Notes under the pieces: model-generated
Told to the model about the DNA's origin: nothing
What the model saw: only the letters and a program-made list of their open reading frames with translations
The model's database searches: none
Program-made: the position numbers and the translations under genes
In this document: piece by piece, positions 24,180-36,478 of the stretch
Numbering within the stretch: position 1 is the first letter of the stretch
Layout of the letters: every line of letters starts with the position of its first letter
Assembly: GCA_947846985.1 (NCBI GenBank)
Contig: CANTUZ010000025.1
Location: 20,458,100 to 20,522,099, forward strand
DNA: 64,000 bases
Origin: Fratercula arctica
Lineage: Eukaryota > Chordata > Aves > Charadriiformes > Alcidae
Direction of reading: 5' to 3'

Positions 24180-24680
24180 TTATCCACCCCTTATTCTATA
24201 CCATCTATCTCATGCCCAGATCTTACCAGTTCCAACGAATTGCCACCACTTTCAGCTGTCTTATATGTATGTACATATATATTCATACAGATATAATGCC
24301 CTTTGTCTATGGGCCATCCCTCTGAAATGTCCGTTGAGCTCATTTAATCCATGAGTTTGAGCATGAGAACGGTCTCTCAGGGCAGGTGAGAGGGTGTGTG
24401 GTGCTGGCCTGTTCCATGCTGTATTTTTGGAGCTTGTGGCTAGTGTACCCAGTGTGGCTCATGCCCACAGTCCATAGGTTGAAGATATCAGTGTCAATGG
24501 AGTTGCTGGGCTGCTGAGGTCAGTTCTGATCCCATCACTACTGTGCTTTACTTGGTTTTTCATCAAAGTCCATCTGTCCTTAATTTGGGTGATTCTTACT
24601 GCAGTACAGGTGATAGCAATTATAGTAATGAGGACATACAGTGACAGGGTTACTTAGCAATCAACAACACATGATTTGAT
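24180..24680 (-). other. Provirus B post-pol noncoding segment with polypurine tract
   Basis: It lies between the integrase stop and the 3' LTR, where an env gene would sit. No open frame is seen. Next to the LTR (about 24180-24196, - strand) is AATAAGGGGTGGATAA, identical to the element beside the 3' LTR of provirus D and best read as the polypurine tract. Confidence 0.75.
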
Positions 24681-27104
24681 TCATTGGCTATTCTCACCCA
24701 AAATCAGATCCCCATGAGACACACATCGGACTTCCCCATCCTTCCGCATCACCCAGCAAGTGCACCCAGGTCCTTGGGCAAAAGCAATCCCACGGATGGG
24801 TTTGCCTTTGCCTGAGGCAGGACTAACCCAGACTGTCTTCCCTAACATATTCTTCATGTGCACTACGGGGACCTTATCCCCTTCTACGGTACGTGGAAGA
24901 TTTGATTGGGCAGGGCCAGCCCGATTGGTAGATCCCCTGGTGTGAACTAGCCAGGTAGCCTTTGCTAAATGTGCATCCCAATGTTTTAAGGTCCCACCAC
25001 CCATTGCTCTCAGTGTAGTTTTTAACAGTCCATTGTACCGTTCTATCTTCCCAGAGGCTGGTGCATGATAGGGGATGTGATATACCCACTCAATGCCATG
25101 CTCTTTGGCCCAGGTGTCTATGAGGCTGTTTTGGAAATGAGTCCCATTGTCCGACTCAATTCTCTCTGGGGTGCCATGTCGCCACAGGACTTGCTTTTCA
25201 AGGCCCAGGATAGTATTCCGGGCAGTGGCATGGGGCACAGGGTATGTTTCCAGCCATCCAGTGGTTGCTTCCACCATTGTGAGCACATAGCGCTTGCCTT
25301 GACGGGTTCATGGCAGTGTGATATAATCAATCTGCCAGGCCTCCCCATATTTATATTTCAACCATCGTCCTCCATACCAAAGAGGCTTCAACCGCTTGGC
25401 TTGCTTGATTGCAGCGCATGTCTCACATTCATGGATGACCTGTGCAATAGTGCCCATGGTCAAGTCCACCCCTCGGTCATGAGCCCATCTATATGTCACA
25501 TCTCTTCCTTGATGGCCTGAGGTATCATGGGCCCACCGAGCTATGAATAGTTCACCCTTATGTTGCCAGTCCAGATCCACTTGAGCCACTTCAATCCTGG
25601 CAGCCCGATCCACCTGCTGGTTGTTCTGATGTTCCTCCGTGGCCCGATTCTTCGGTACGTGGGCATCTACGTGGCGTACTTTCACAACCAGATTCTCTAT
25701 CCGGGCAGCAATATCTTGCCATAGTTCAGCAGCCCAGATGGGTTTGCCTCTGCGCTGCCAGTTGCCCTGCTTCCACTGCTGTAACCATCCCCACAGAGCA
25801 TTTGCCACCATCCATGAGTCAGTGTAGAGATAAAGTACTGGCCATTTTTCTCGCTCGGCAATGTCCAAAGCCAGCTGAATGGCTTTCACCTCTGATAACT
25901 GGCTCGATTCACCTTGTCCTTCACTGGCTTCTGCAACTTGTCGTGTAGGACTCCACACAGCAGCCTTCTACTTTTGATGCTTTCCCACAATCCGGCAGGA
26001 CCCATCAGTGAACAGGGCATATTTCTTCTCATTTTCTGGCAGTTTCTTATATGGTGGGGCCTCTTCCGCACGTGTCACCTCCTCCTCTGGTGACATTCCA
26101 AAATCCTTGCCTTCTGGCCAGTCCATGATCACTTCCAGAATTCCTGGGCGACTGGGGTTTCCCATTCGAGTTCGCTGTGTGATCAGTGCAATCCACTTGC
26201 TCCATGTAGCATCAGTTGCATGATGTGTGGTGGGGACCCTTTCTTTGAACATCCAACCCAGCACCGGCAGTCGAGGTGCTAAGAGGAGCTGTGCTTCAGT
26301 ACCAACCACTTCCCAAGCAGCTCGAACCCCTTCATATGCTGCCAATATCTCCTTTTCTCTTGGAGTATAGTGGGCTTCAGATTCTCTGTATCCCCGACTC
26401 CAAAACCCTAGGGGTTGACCTCGGGTCTCCCCTGGTGCTTTCTGCCTGAGGCTCCAGGTAGGGCCATTCTCCCCGGCTGCGGTGTAGAGCACGTTTTTCA
26501 CATCTTGTCCTCCCTGGACTGGCCCCAGGGCCACTGCATGGACTATTTCCTGTTTGATTTGTTCAAAAGCTTGTCGTTGCTCAGGACCCCATTTAAAATC
26601 GTTCTTCTTCCGGGTTACTTGATATATCGAGGGCTTACAATCAGACTGTAATCTGGGATATGCATCCTCCAAAAACCCACAATGCCTAAGAAAGCTTGTG
26701 TTTCCTTTTTACTCGTTGGTGGAGACATAGCTGCTATTTTGTTGATCACATCCATTGGGATCTGGCGGCATCCATCTTGCCATTTTATTCCTAAAAGCTG
26801 GATCTCCTGCGCAGGTCCCTTGACCTTACTTAGTTTTATGGCAAAACCAGCTTTCAGAAGGATTTGGACTATTTTATTCCCTTTCTCAAACACTTCTTCT
26901 GCTATGTTTCCCCATACAATGATGTCATCAATGTACTGCAGATGTTCTGGAGCTTCACCCTGTTCCAGTGCAGTCTGGATCAGTCCATGGCAAATGGTGG
27001 GGCTGTGTTTCCACCCCTGGGGCAGTCGATTCTAGGTATACTGACGCCCCTCCAAGTGAAAGCAAACTGTGGCCTGCACTCTGGTGCCGAAGGGATTGAG
27101 AGGA
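24681..27104 (-). pseudogene. Provirus B pol: RT, RNase H and integrase
   Basis: - strand frames 26893-26615, 26672-25968, 25958-25308 and 25286-24681 follow each other. The RT box YIDDIIVWG is intact (near 26925). RNase H has LFTDGSCR and LYLYTDSW. Integrase has an H-H/C-C region (HDTSGHQG, HECETC) and the D-D-E positions in QIDYITLP, ESDNGTHF and SGKIERYN. Breaks are a frameshift near 26625, a TAG near 25969 and a TGA near 25310. The first half of RT and all of the protease are missing because the CR1 at 27105-27745 sits there. Confidence 0.88.
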
Positions 27105-27745
27105 ATCGTAGAATGGTTTGGGTTGGAAGGGACCTTAAAGATCATCCATCTCCAACCCCCCTGCCATGGGCAGGGACACCTCCCACTAGGCCAGGTTGCT
27201 CAAAGTCCCATCCAACCTGGCCTTGAACACCTCCAGGGAAGGGGCATCCACAACCTCCCTGGGCAATCTGTTCCAGTGCCTTACCATCCTCCCAGTAAAG
27301 AATTTCCTCCTGATATCTAATCTAAATCTACCATCTTTCATTCAAAACCGTTACCCCTCATCCTATCATTACACTCCCTGATAAAGAGTCCCTCCCCATC
27401 TCTTCTATAGGCCCCCTTTAGGTACTGGAAGGCTGCTATAAGGTCAGTTTTCTGAGCTGTGCGCGCATATTGCTGGTTCATGTTGAGCTTTTGTCCACCA
27501 ATACCCCCAAGTCCTTCTTCTCAGGGCTGCTCTCAAGCCATTCTCCGCCCAACCTGTATTTGTGCCTGGGTTTGCCACGACCCAGGTGCAGGACCTTGCA
27601 CTTGGCCTGGTTGAACTTCATGAGGTTCACACGGGCCTACCTCTCAAGCCTGTCCAGGTCCCTCTGGATGGCATCCCTTCTCTCCAGCATGTCAACTGTG
27701 CCACACAGCTTGGTGTCATTGGTAAACTTGCTGAGCGTGCATGAC
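27105..27745 (-). mobile_element. CR1 LINE in provirus B with internal deletion
   Basis: The CR1 3' end is at the left (AGAATGGTTTGGGTTGGAAG). ORF2 C-terminal sequence runs to about 27447, followed by a jump to the more upstream part that encodes KFTNDTKLCGTVDM. The flanks are RT sequence on the left and gag on the right, so provirus sequence between gag and RT was lost together with, or after, this insertion. Confidence 0.88.
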
Positions 27746-29300
27746 GATGGTGCACTTTGTACCAACATCTGCCATGTGGACCTTGTGCATTGGACCTCAT
27801 CAGGGTCTGTGGGTAAATGGGCATTGTTCAGGTCATAATAAATCATCTCCCCCATGGCTAATTCTCTCAGGTACTGGATACCTCTTTCCATGGTAGCCCA
27901 CTTGCTTGGTTGACATACAACATCTTCACTGAAGGGGTACCTTTCCCTCACACCTGACAGGAGTCGTTTCCAGAGGCTGAGGGCTTGTGTCTTTTTCCCA
28001 ATCGCCTTGTGAATGCCCCTTCCGTAGACAGGGATCCCAACTGCCTGGCTTCCCTACCCTCTAATTCCAGGCTACTGGCCCCATTATCCCAGCACCAGAG
28101 GAGCCAGGTGACAATGTGCTCGCCTGGAAGTCGACTGAAATATTTTTGTGTATCCTGCAGCCTGCTCATGGATAGGGATCGAGTGATTATTTCTGGTTCT
28201 GCCTCTTCCTCTTGTTTTTGCGATGGCCCTGGTTCATTGTCATCCCTTATTAAGCGAACTGATTTCTTTGTGTATTTCTTCTTCTGTATAGGGGCAAGTG
28301 ATACCGGCAAGGGTTGGTTTTCTGGTTCAGCTGCACTGCCTGCCACCAGGGTTGGAGTAGCTGCAGTGTCTGTTGGTCTGGTTTCCCTCTTTTTTCCCTG
28401 AGGGTGCTGCACAATATTGAGCAGTGCTTGGGCCTAGCACAGTGCATTGAGTTGTGCCTCTCTGGAATAGCCACAGCATTTTTCTTTCAAATAATCTATC
28501 ACTTTATCAGGGTCCTGTAGTTGTTCAGGGGTGAAGTCCCAAACCATTGGAGGTGAGAAGCTCTCTAGATACCTGCCCATATTTTCCCACATGCTATGCC
28601 ACCCGTGATTATCCAGCCTCAGAGCAGATTTCTGGGTGGTAGTCTTAAATAGTTGCTTAAATCTGAATAAGACCTTTAACACATTCAGGACACATAACAA
28701 TAGGACCAGGCTGATTTGAGCATCCCAAGGAAATCCAGAATTCTCAAAAGCTGTTGTACCTGGCCCAAAGGAGAAAAGGGAGGTAAAAGAGCTGGGGAAA
28801 GTATCCCCCCCTCTTTTCCCCATAGACTGGGTGTGATTATTAATAAATTCTGTGAGACGGCGCCCAGGGAATGGTCAGGACCGCAATGCCGCATAAACAT
28901 CCCAACATAACCATCTGAACAGTGATGTTATCATACCATAAGTTGATACACAGGACAGCAAAATGATGATCCTGATCCCTCTCCCAGAGGTGATAAACAG
29001 AATCGTGGGGAGTACATAAACCATATAGGAATCTACATAACACAGCTACGAGAACAAAGCAACATGGTGACCAGTGACTATTTAACTAATATAATAAATG
29101 CACACATCTGTGTTAGGGATAATAGAGGATGGTCCGAGTGAGACACGATGGAAAATTACTAGTTGAACCAAACCCAGTATACATGCCGAGAAAAAGGACC
29201 TCAGTACTGTTACTGCAAAAACTATGTGTGTATCCATGAGAACCTGACCTTCAAAGAAGAAGATAACAGGAAGGGAGTACAACAATGTAGTCAGGTATCA
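27746..29300 (-). pseudogene. Provirus B gag remnant
   Basis: - strand blocks match gag of provirus D: hydrophobic N-terminal segments (29285-28840), then FPSSFTSLFSFG and PPMVWDFTPEQLQDPDKVID (28823-28434). A linker and the basic patch IQKKKYTKKS follow, then the capsid-like block TWLLWCWDNGASSLELEG (28412-27948) and RYPFSEDVVCQPSKW (27951-27746). The frame is broken at about 28430 and 27950. The repeat seen in gag of provirus D is much shorter here. No CCHC zinc knuckle was found. Confidence 0.82.
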
Positions 29301-29824
29301 GACAGCTGCTGTTAGCAAAGCTGGATCGTGAGTCTGGTAAGGCTCGCTGCATGCGCTGGCCACGCATGCAGTGACTCTAGCCTGTACTTTTCCACTCAAT
29401 CTGGTGCAGGATTTAAGGGGGCTGTCTTGGGCCAGAGAGGGAGAGAGAGACATGAGCGCACTTTGAAGATACAGGGGACACCCTGAACAAGCACTGTGCC
29501 TGCCTTCCCTCTGATGTACCGATGTAGCTCCTCGTTATCCTGCTGCTCAGCGGTACTACTACGATCTATGGGGTGGTAAGACTCTCTTTTAAGTAACTTC
29601 TGGGACATTTGGGAACTGCTTAGCAAGGCTTCGCAATAAAGCTGAATTCACTACTTTTTTTTTCTCTGTAGCAAGGCTTCACAATAAAGCAGAGTTAACC
29701 CTTTTTTTTTTTCCTTTGTGTGGGCTCGGGTTTGTACGTTGGAATCTTTAAAAAAGAACCAGTTACAACAACAAATTTATTTTAACAAGCTCTGGTCAGA
29801 TTTGTCGTTATCTCAACCCTTCGA

Positions 29825-29842
29825 GTCCCACATTGGGCACCA
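29825..29842 (-). other. Provirus B primer-binding site, tRNA-Lys type
   Basis: On the - strand, eight bases after the 5' LTR, TGGTGCCCAATGTGGGAC matches the 3' end complement of tRNA-Lys(1,2) at 15 of 18 positions. Confidence 0.75.
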
Positions 29843-29850
29843 AAAAGGAC

Positions 29851-30187
29851 TGTTGTGGTTTAGCCTCAGATGGCAACAAAGAACCACAAAACCACTCTCT
29901 TGCCCCCCCCCCCCCCCGCCACTGGGGGAGAATTGAAAGAAAAAGGCAAAACTCATGGGTTGAGACAAAGGCAGTTTAACAGAACAGCAAAGGGAACAAT
30001 AAAACAACAATGACGCTGATAGAGGAATGTACAAACAGAATTACTGTACCACTGCTCACTGACTAGACCCGGGACACCCAACCTGCTCCAAGCAGTGATT
30101 TCCTGCCCCCTTCCCTGGGTATGGAATACCTGTGTCCCCTGCCAGATCCTGGGGAAAATTAACCCTATCCCTGCTGGAACCAGGACA
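29851..30187 (-). repeat. Provirus B 5' LTR
   Basis: A 337-bp LTR, TGTCCTGGTTCC...AACCACAACA on the - strand, followed by the primer site. A C17 run lies near 29905-29921. Confidence 0.92.
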
Positions 30188-30742
30188 CCCTGTCACTCCA
30201 GAAATCCAGGGGAGTTCCGTGCCCCTATACCTTGATGGCACCCACTTACACTGTGCACCAGTGTCTACCAAAGCCTTATACTTCTGTGGGTCTGATGTGC
30301 CAGGACATCGAATCCACACAGTCCAGTATACCTGGTCTTCCCTTTCCTCCTCCTGGCCGAAGGTCCTGTTCCTGGTCTTGCAGTGCTGGACCAGAAGTCC
30401 CCTCACCAGGATCAAGGGAGGTGATCTCAGTCCTTCTATGTCTGGGAGATCGCTGACTGCCTTCTTGTGTCTCTACAGCAACTATGCTGACAGCCTTCTT
30501 GTGTGGCCCCTTCTTAACACCTATCTTCCCTCTCAGTTTGTGTACATAAGCTTCCAGCTTAAAGGTGGGGTCACCATCCCACTTCCTCATGTCCTGCCCC
30601 TGGTCACGCAGGAAGAACCAGAGCACACCAGTCAGCATGTGCCTGGGGTTCCCTTTCCCTCTTGTCCTGCCCCTGGTCACGCAGGAAGAACCAGAGCACA
30701 CCAGTCAGCATGTGCCTGGGGTTCCCTTTCCCTCTGAACAGG
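30188..30742 (-). pseudogene. Provirus A: gag C-terminus and protease start
   Basis: The - strand gag end (LRDQGQDMRKWDGD...) overlaps a second frame that carries the protease active site (ALVDTGAQCKWVPSRYRG, near 30250). The protease is cut at 30187 by provirus B. Two 73-bp direct copies (30591-30663 and 30664-30736) duplicate part of gag and shift the frame. In this copy pol lies in another frame than gag, unlike provirus D. Confidence 0.82.
30591..30736. repeat. 73-bp tandem duplication in gag of provirus A
   Basis: Two virtually identical units begin GTCCTGCCCCTGGTCACGCA at 30591 and 30664. Since 73 is not a multiple of three, the duplication breaks gag. Confidence 0.93.
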
Positions 30743-31913
30743 TGTGGAATAATTATTAAATTGGCCAAGAATACAAAAGTACAGCATTGTTCACACTCCT
30801 TAATAGGAAAAGTATAAAATCAAGAGGCTTCTGAGGTAGAAAACAGCTGCAGCTGGCATGAAGAATGCAACATCCGCGGTTCCCTGATAAGGATGCTTGT
30901 GAAGCTACATGAGGTACGGGGCGGGATGCAATTATTTCGCGGCTTTACCTTATGATGTATAGCAGATACGGGGACGGGACGATACCATGAAACAGATAAG
31001 CTGCCAATTAGCTGCCTGCTCGATACTCGGAGCCAACATTTTGTCAAATTTTGATGAAATGCTGTCCTTTGTGTGAACTTTGCTCATTATAATGTCATTA
31101 TAATACCAAAACACACCTCCATCCCAAAGGCTACCCGCCTCCAAGGTGCAACCACTCCTTCTTGAGTCTGCACTCTGAATTTTTCGTAAACTATACCTTT
31201 AAATATGAAGCGAGAGAATTTTACACCAATCATAATTAAAGTATGTATGACTAAAGTCACTCAAACTCCACCTTGAAGATAACAAATAGTATAAAAATAG
31301 CCCGAGAGAGGGGGGATACCCAGGGAAGACACCATCACAAAGAACTTCATCACTGACTTCCGGGATCAGTCGATGGGCTGAGCCTTTCTTCCCCCCATAG
31401 GGACGCCTTTGGGTAAGACTTAGATTATACTGAGTGCTTTCTCGGGAATCTTAGAAATTTCTCTAGAGAATCTCTTTCCTACATTTATAGCCAGGCTGTG
31501 TCGTTTATAACTTTGTCGCGCGTTTGATATACGTAATAATACCTTCATTTGCATGTGCTTTGCAGACGGTGTATTTATCACCGGCAATCCTAAGAACCTA
31601 TCGATCTGTTGTTTAAATAAACTGCACTGGTTAAGTAGCTAGTCGTTTCGGTTCCTCATTGAACACGACCAAAGACTCGAGAGTGGCCGTGCTAGTTCAT
31701 GAGCATGACTAGACTGAAGGTGCAGTCCACTATTAGTGTATCCAAATCGTAATAGTTTAATACATATTAAATGCGATTGGACTGATAGTGCTGAATTGGG
31801 CATCACTCAGAATTTAAACCCAGCCGCACCTAGCCTCCCACCTCGGTGAGGAGTGTTAGAACGCAAGGGGGTTTATTTTCTGCCAAAACCGCTTTGTCCC
31901 CTTTCACGCAACA
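30743..31913 (+). mobile_element. Solo LTR of the provirus C family
   Basis: A 1171-bp LTR beginning TGTGGAATAATTATTAAATT and ending CACGCAACA, almost identical to the LTRs at 39041 and 54029. It lies inside gag of provirus A in opposite orientation. Flanking pentamers are ACAGG (30738-30742) and CCAGG (31914-31918), consistent with a 5-bp target duplication with one change. It carries a TATA box (TATAAAAATA near 31290) and AATAAA (31616-31621). A solo LTR normally results from recombination between the two LTRs of a provirus. Confidence 0.93.
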
Positions 31914-33353
31914 CCAGGGCAGGAGAGGACTGATTTCTTGGGGCGCCCCTGACAGCTGAGGCACTGGCCCATAGGGATGAGGAGGGACAGAGATTTTCTT
32001 CAAAGTTTTGGAGCCAAGATGACACTCTCTCCACAATTGGTATATCCATATCTGGGCAATACATTGCTGCTAAGCTATTAGAATATAACACTGGGGCATT
32101 TTGAATCACCTTTCTCCACATAGCCTGTATGTACAGGACATAATCTGGGTCTTTGGAGACCTTGTTGTTTTCTAGATAACCATAGATGACTTCCAGCACC
32201 GATAATTCTCTCAGGTATTGGATGTCTTCATCTGCAGCAGTCCATTTTCCTGGGGAGTTCACAAGATCTTCCTTGAATGGATATCTTGCCCTCATACTTG
32301 AGAGGAGCTGTTTCCAGAGACTGCAAATTGCTGCCTCTTTTCCAATTCCTCTCTCAATTCCCCGGTTTCTAGCAAGGGATCCCAGCTGTTTGGCTTTCTT
32401 ACCTTCCAGTTGCTGACTGTCAGCCCCATTATCCCAGCATTGGAGCAGCCAGGCAGCAGTCCACTCACCTGGCTGGCAGCTGTAATCTTTCCGCATGTCT
32501 CGAAGTTCTGATGAGGTCAGGGATTGGGTACTTTCTGCTTCCTGTCTGAATTCTCTTACTCCTTCCTCCCATTTCTTTGTCAAAGGACCATCTTTTTGAT
32601 CAAACCCTTCCTCTTCCTCCTCCCTTACTAATTGATGATATGGACCTGTTGACCTTCTTGTCCACTCTTTCTTTTTCACTACTGGGGCAATTACTGTAGT
32701 TGTTGTTTGGGTTCCTATCTCCACCATGGTGTCCTCAGATGCAGTTTGTGTCCCTGCCTCAACCACAGTCCTCTGATAGTACTGAACTGTGGCTCGATAG
32801 GCACAGGCCAGGCCCCAGTACAGTGCTAGAAGCTGGTGGTTTTCATTGGGGTAGGCAAGGCACCCTTCTATCAGGTGGCGTGTCAGTTTACCAGGTTTAC
32901 TTGCCTGTTCAGGTATAAAGTCCCAGGCTATGGGAGGTGATAACTGCCCTAGGCACCTGCCCAAATCCTTACACACACCCTGCCACCCAGGGACCCCAGC
33001 TGCCTCAGGGCACATTTCAGTATCGCCTCACCCAAAAGTTTTCTTCTCTTACACCAAGATGACACCAGATTCCACAAACCTGACAATATGTCAACTGTGT
33101 TAATAAGTAGTATTAAACAGCTCACATAAGGGTGAACAAGGACTTCATGAGCCTGCATAAGAAAACCACACACATCAATCCCTGGTAGGAAGAAGGAGAT
33201 ATATTCCCTCATCGTCTCCACAAGATAGCTTCCCCAGCACAGTAAAGCCATCAGTGCCAGGGCAAAGCACATAGCCATTGTTTGTACTAACATGTTCTCA
33301 AGCTCAGCAAAATAGAGATAAGTGGTGCAGCCAACAAACTCTGTGACCCACAC
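31914..33353 (-). pseudogene. Provirus A gag, N-terminal and capsid-like part
   Basis: Two - strand frames. 33353-32949 begins MWVTEFVGCTTYLYFAELEN and has several hydrophobic stretches (ALALMALLCWGSYLV, LILLINTVDILSGLW). The other, from 33015, is open for about 367 codons before it enters the solo LTR. It has PPIAWDFIPEQASKPGKL, TAAWLLQCWDNGADSQQLEG, SLWKQLLSSMRARYPFKEDL and IQYLRELSVLEVIYGYLE. These last blocks correspond to the capsid region shared by ERV-L elements and the mouse Fv1 gene. The last residues of the frame, after about 31914, are encoded by the LTR. No zinc knuckle is visible. Confidence 0.85.
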
Positions 33354-33419
33354 AGAAGCTTGCCACTTAATAACTACTATAGGTATAGCATGCTTAATAC
33401 AAAACTACCATTGTCTTGT

Positions 33420-33437
33420 GCCCCACATCAGGTGCCA
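33420..33437 (-). other. Provirus A primer-binding site
   Basis: - strand TGGCACCTGATGTGGGGC lies nine bases after the LTR. It matches the tRNA-Lys(1,2) complement at 14 of 18 positions, so the assignment is tentative. Confidence 0.5.
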
Positions 33438-33446
33438 AAAAAAGAC

Positions 33447-33957
33447 TGTGGTGGGTTGACCTTGGTTGGCTGCCAGGTGCCCACCAAGTTGCTCTATTAC
33501 TCCCCTCCTCAGCAGGATGGGGGGGTGGAGAAGATGGAAAAGAACTCATAGGTCAAGATAAAAGCAGTTTAATAAAGCGATGTCCAGCTGCTTCCTGGGA
33601 AGTAGGGCTTCAGTACACCTAGTGGTTGCTCCAGAAGACAAACACCATAGTAACAAATGCCCCCCCTTTCTCTTAGCTTTTATCGCTGAGCAGATGTCAT
33701 ACAGTATGGAATATCCCTTTGGTCAGTTTGGGTCAGCTGTCTTGGCTATGACCCCTCCCAAGCTCTCGCCCACCCCCAGCCTACTGACCTTTGGAGGGAG
33801 GGCTTTGGAGAGGCAGCATTGATGCTGTGGGAGCACTGCTCAGTAGTAGCCAAAACACTGGTGTGTTATCAACACCTTTCTAGCTACAAATACAAAGCAC
33901 AGCACTATGAGGGCTGCTATGGGGAAAATTAACTCTATCCCAGCCAGACTCAATACA
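33447..33957 (-). repeat. Provirus A 5' LTR
   Basis: On the - strand it starts TGTATTGAGTCTGGCTGGGA and ends GGTCAACCCACCACA, about 511 bp. Its 3' end resembles that of the solo LTR at 57839-58919. The partner 3' LTR is not in the window. Confidence 0.85.
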
Positions 33958-36019
33958 ATTAGTTATTCTGAAAATGCAATGTGGAAAGATGTTAATGTTC
34001 CAGTTAAACTATAAATTAGTATAACTTTGCTTTTAGTTTGATGAAACTGCTGAAAAATTTTTGCAGGTGGAACTGGTGATACTGTCTGTGGTTATGGTTA
34101 CCTGATGCTTCCACTACAAGGATCTGGTTTTAGTCACTTAACTCACAAATACTTAACCTCGTGGGACCATTTTTCCCCGGCTGACTAGGTCACTGGGGAT
34201 GCAGCTGTACGGTGTCAGAGCCCAGCAGGCAGGCTGAAGGCAGCTGAAACTGGATAAAACTCAATGGTAAAAGAGAGAAAATAAATGTTAGTGGCGAGAA
34301 TAATTGGGAGAATAATAATTGGGAGGAGGCACAAGCTCATCGTTTTGAAAATAAAGGTTTGCAATACATTTCCATCCAGATCATGTAGCTGAAAGCAAGA
34401 GTCTTGCCTTTTGATGCCAGTAAAGTGTTCCTCCCTGTGTTTTAGTGGCTAGTCTTGTGTTAGAAGATTATAGCCAACTTTTGCTACATGTGATGATCTC
34501 AAATTATGCAGTTGCACTGTAAGAAAGTGAAAATCTTAGATGGTTCATGTAGAGGTTTGGTGTGGTTCTCTTGTTTCTTGTCTCTATTTTTAACATGTTT
34601 TTGCTTTATGTTAAGAGAACATAAAGCTGGTCAGGACGTGCCAGGTTTAACAATAAGCAAGATGTTGATTTTAGTGGATGTTTCTGAAAATTTTCATCTT
34701 AATCTTGGTAACTTATTTCCTTGGAGAAAACGGACCATACTGTGGGCTAACCACAAGGATATGAAGGTAAGTTAATGTTGGTGAAGGGCTCAGTACAAGA
34801 GTACCAGAGGCATGCTTATGAGGAGGGGGAGTAGTTCTGTATTTTGTGCACTGTGTGGATGATGTGTTAAGTAGGTAAAACCAAAATACTGAGTAAGGCA
34901 GATGTCCTGTCAGGTGAATGGTACATGCTCATGTAATTAAAGGCTAATAAGTAACACATGCCTGCAAGGGCTTGAAGGTTGTATAGGCTTGTGTTTTCTG
35001 GTCTTCAGTCAGGTTCTATATTTCTCATCTTGCTTGACCTTAATTTTCTTTGAATACCTTTCTCTTATTGCTTAACAAGGTTGGTCCTGATGTTAGAATA
35101 GTTTCCTGTTGTATGAAAGGAAAAATTAAGATTGAAAAATGGATTAGAAAAAAGAGATGGAGCTTCTGTAAATATTTTAGGAGTAAGCACAGTCTTGTGG
35201 GTGAGGATGAGGGCATTCAAGTAAACTGGGGTATAGAAGTGCCCTTACCTAAGGGGCATCATTGCTACAGTAGGGCAGGAGTGGGGAAAGGCTAGAGCTC
35301 TCCAAGAAGGTGAAGCTGGTACTTGACTGAAATGAAATAGAAAGAAGTATGTGCAGCCTGGCTTAACTTATGCATTGATCAAAACCAGGCAGCTACAGTA
35401 CAGGTTAAATCTGTATTTTTCTTCAGTATTTTTTTTTGTCTGTTTGGCTGCTGTTAGACTTCTGAAAGGCAGATGGTCTTACCTTTAAACTTTTGGCAGA
35501 TTTTGTAGTACAGAAGCAGCGTACAGATTTTGAAGTATAGTAGCAAAAGAACAACTCACTCACTGTTTTATTCCCCTGGATACCTGATGACAGGTAGTGA
35601 TTACAGCTGGAGCTGACTTCAAGGAGTGAGGGTGGAGAGGTAAAGCTAGAGCAGAAACTGCTTTAATAGAGAGTGGAAAACAATTTTTAAAAAAATAGTA
35701 AGAACAAACAGAGAAGAGGGGCTATAAAGAGGCATGGTTTGTGGGGCTGGGTGGTGGAAGAGCTCAGTGTTTAGCAGAAACAGATGAGGAAAATGAAGGA
35801 TGGGCAACTTGGCTCTGCTGAATACAGGGGCTTTGGCAGTGTTACAGCTGCTGATGAGGAGCTGCTTGTTACCTCCCAGGTGGGCCTGAGGGAGCAAGTC
35901 AGCTTCTGGGGGAGAGCTGTGAAGATGGCTGACAAGGAGGGTAGTAGGCCCTGGTGCTGCATTGGCTATACAGCTCATCAGGGTCTGGATGGGGAAGAAG
36001 CACGCATGGGGGAGGAAAA
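33958..36019. other. No gene recognised
   Basis: Unique-looking sequence between provirus A and the + strand CR1. Short open frames such as 34506-34775 have no recognisable domain. I see no exon, repeat or RNA gene. Confidence 0.6.
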
Positions 36020-36478
36020 CCTATAAGGAGGATAGATGGAAAGTAGTGGCTTACAGCTCTGGGCTGAGTTCCACTCTCATCTCCGCTTGCCGAGGAGGCC
36101 AGCTCCAGTGCAGGTAAGTCCGCACTGGGGAAGGGAATCGCAGCAAAGAGAGCTGGCAAGGGGCTCATTTTTGGGGCTTTTCAGAGCCAGGAAAAGCGGT
36201 AAGCCTGGGCCGGTACCTGGCAGCTCTGGGGGACGGAGCCAGCACCCCCGGCAGCAGATCTAAACGAGGCGTGCTGGGACCCCTCTCCCCCTCATAAAAG
36301 AAGCCCTTCGGGAGAACACTGACCAGGTTGCTGTGTACTGAGCAAGCAAGCAGCGAGTGGGTGTTGCCTGGGTGTCACCCAGGGAGTCACATGGGAGCAC
36401 CACGACAAGGGTGGACTTCCTGGGCAGGCGAACAGACCGGGCAAACAGGGTGTGACATAACAGTCCGGTCGCAGCAGT

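Larger units (their letters stand above)
23841..30187 (-). mobile_element. Provirus B, ERV-L-like, two LTRs, no env
   Basis: This is a - strand provirus with a 5' LTR at 29851-30187 and a 3' LTR at 23841-24179. The flanking pentamers are CCCTG (30188-30192) and CCCCG (23836-23840), consistent with a 5-bp target duplication carrying one later change. It lies inside the protease of provirus A. The internal order on the - strand is primer site, gag, a CR1 that replaces the gag-pol junction, RT, RNase H, integrase, about 490 bases of noncoding sequence, and a polypurine tract. No env is present. Confidence 0.9.

Noticed and set aside
30820..31047. Conserved 75-codon antisense open frame in the provirus C LTR (also 39115-39342 and 54103-54330)
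   Set aside because: Identity reflects three young copies of the same LTR; no start context or domain supports a real gene.
34506..35295. Open frames between provirus A and the + strand CR1 as exons of a host gene
   Set aside because: No conserved protein pattern and no consistent splice sites linking them.
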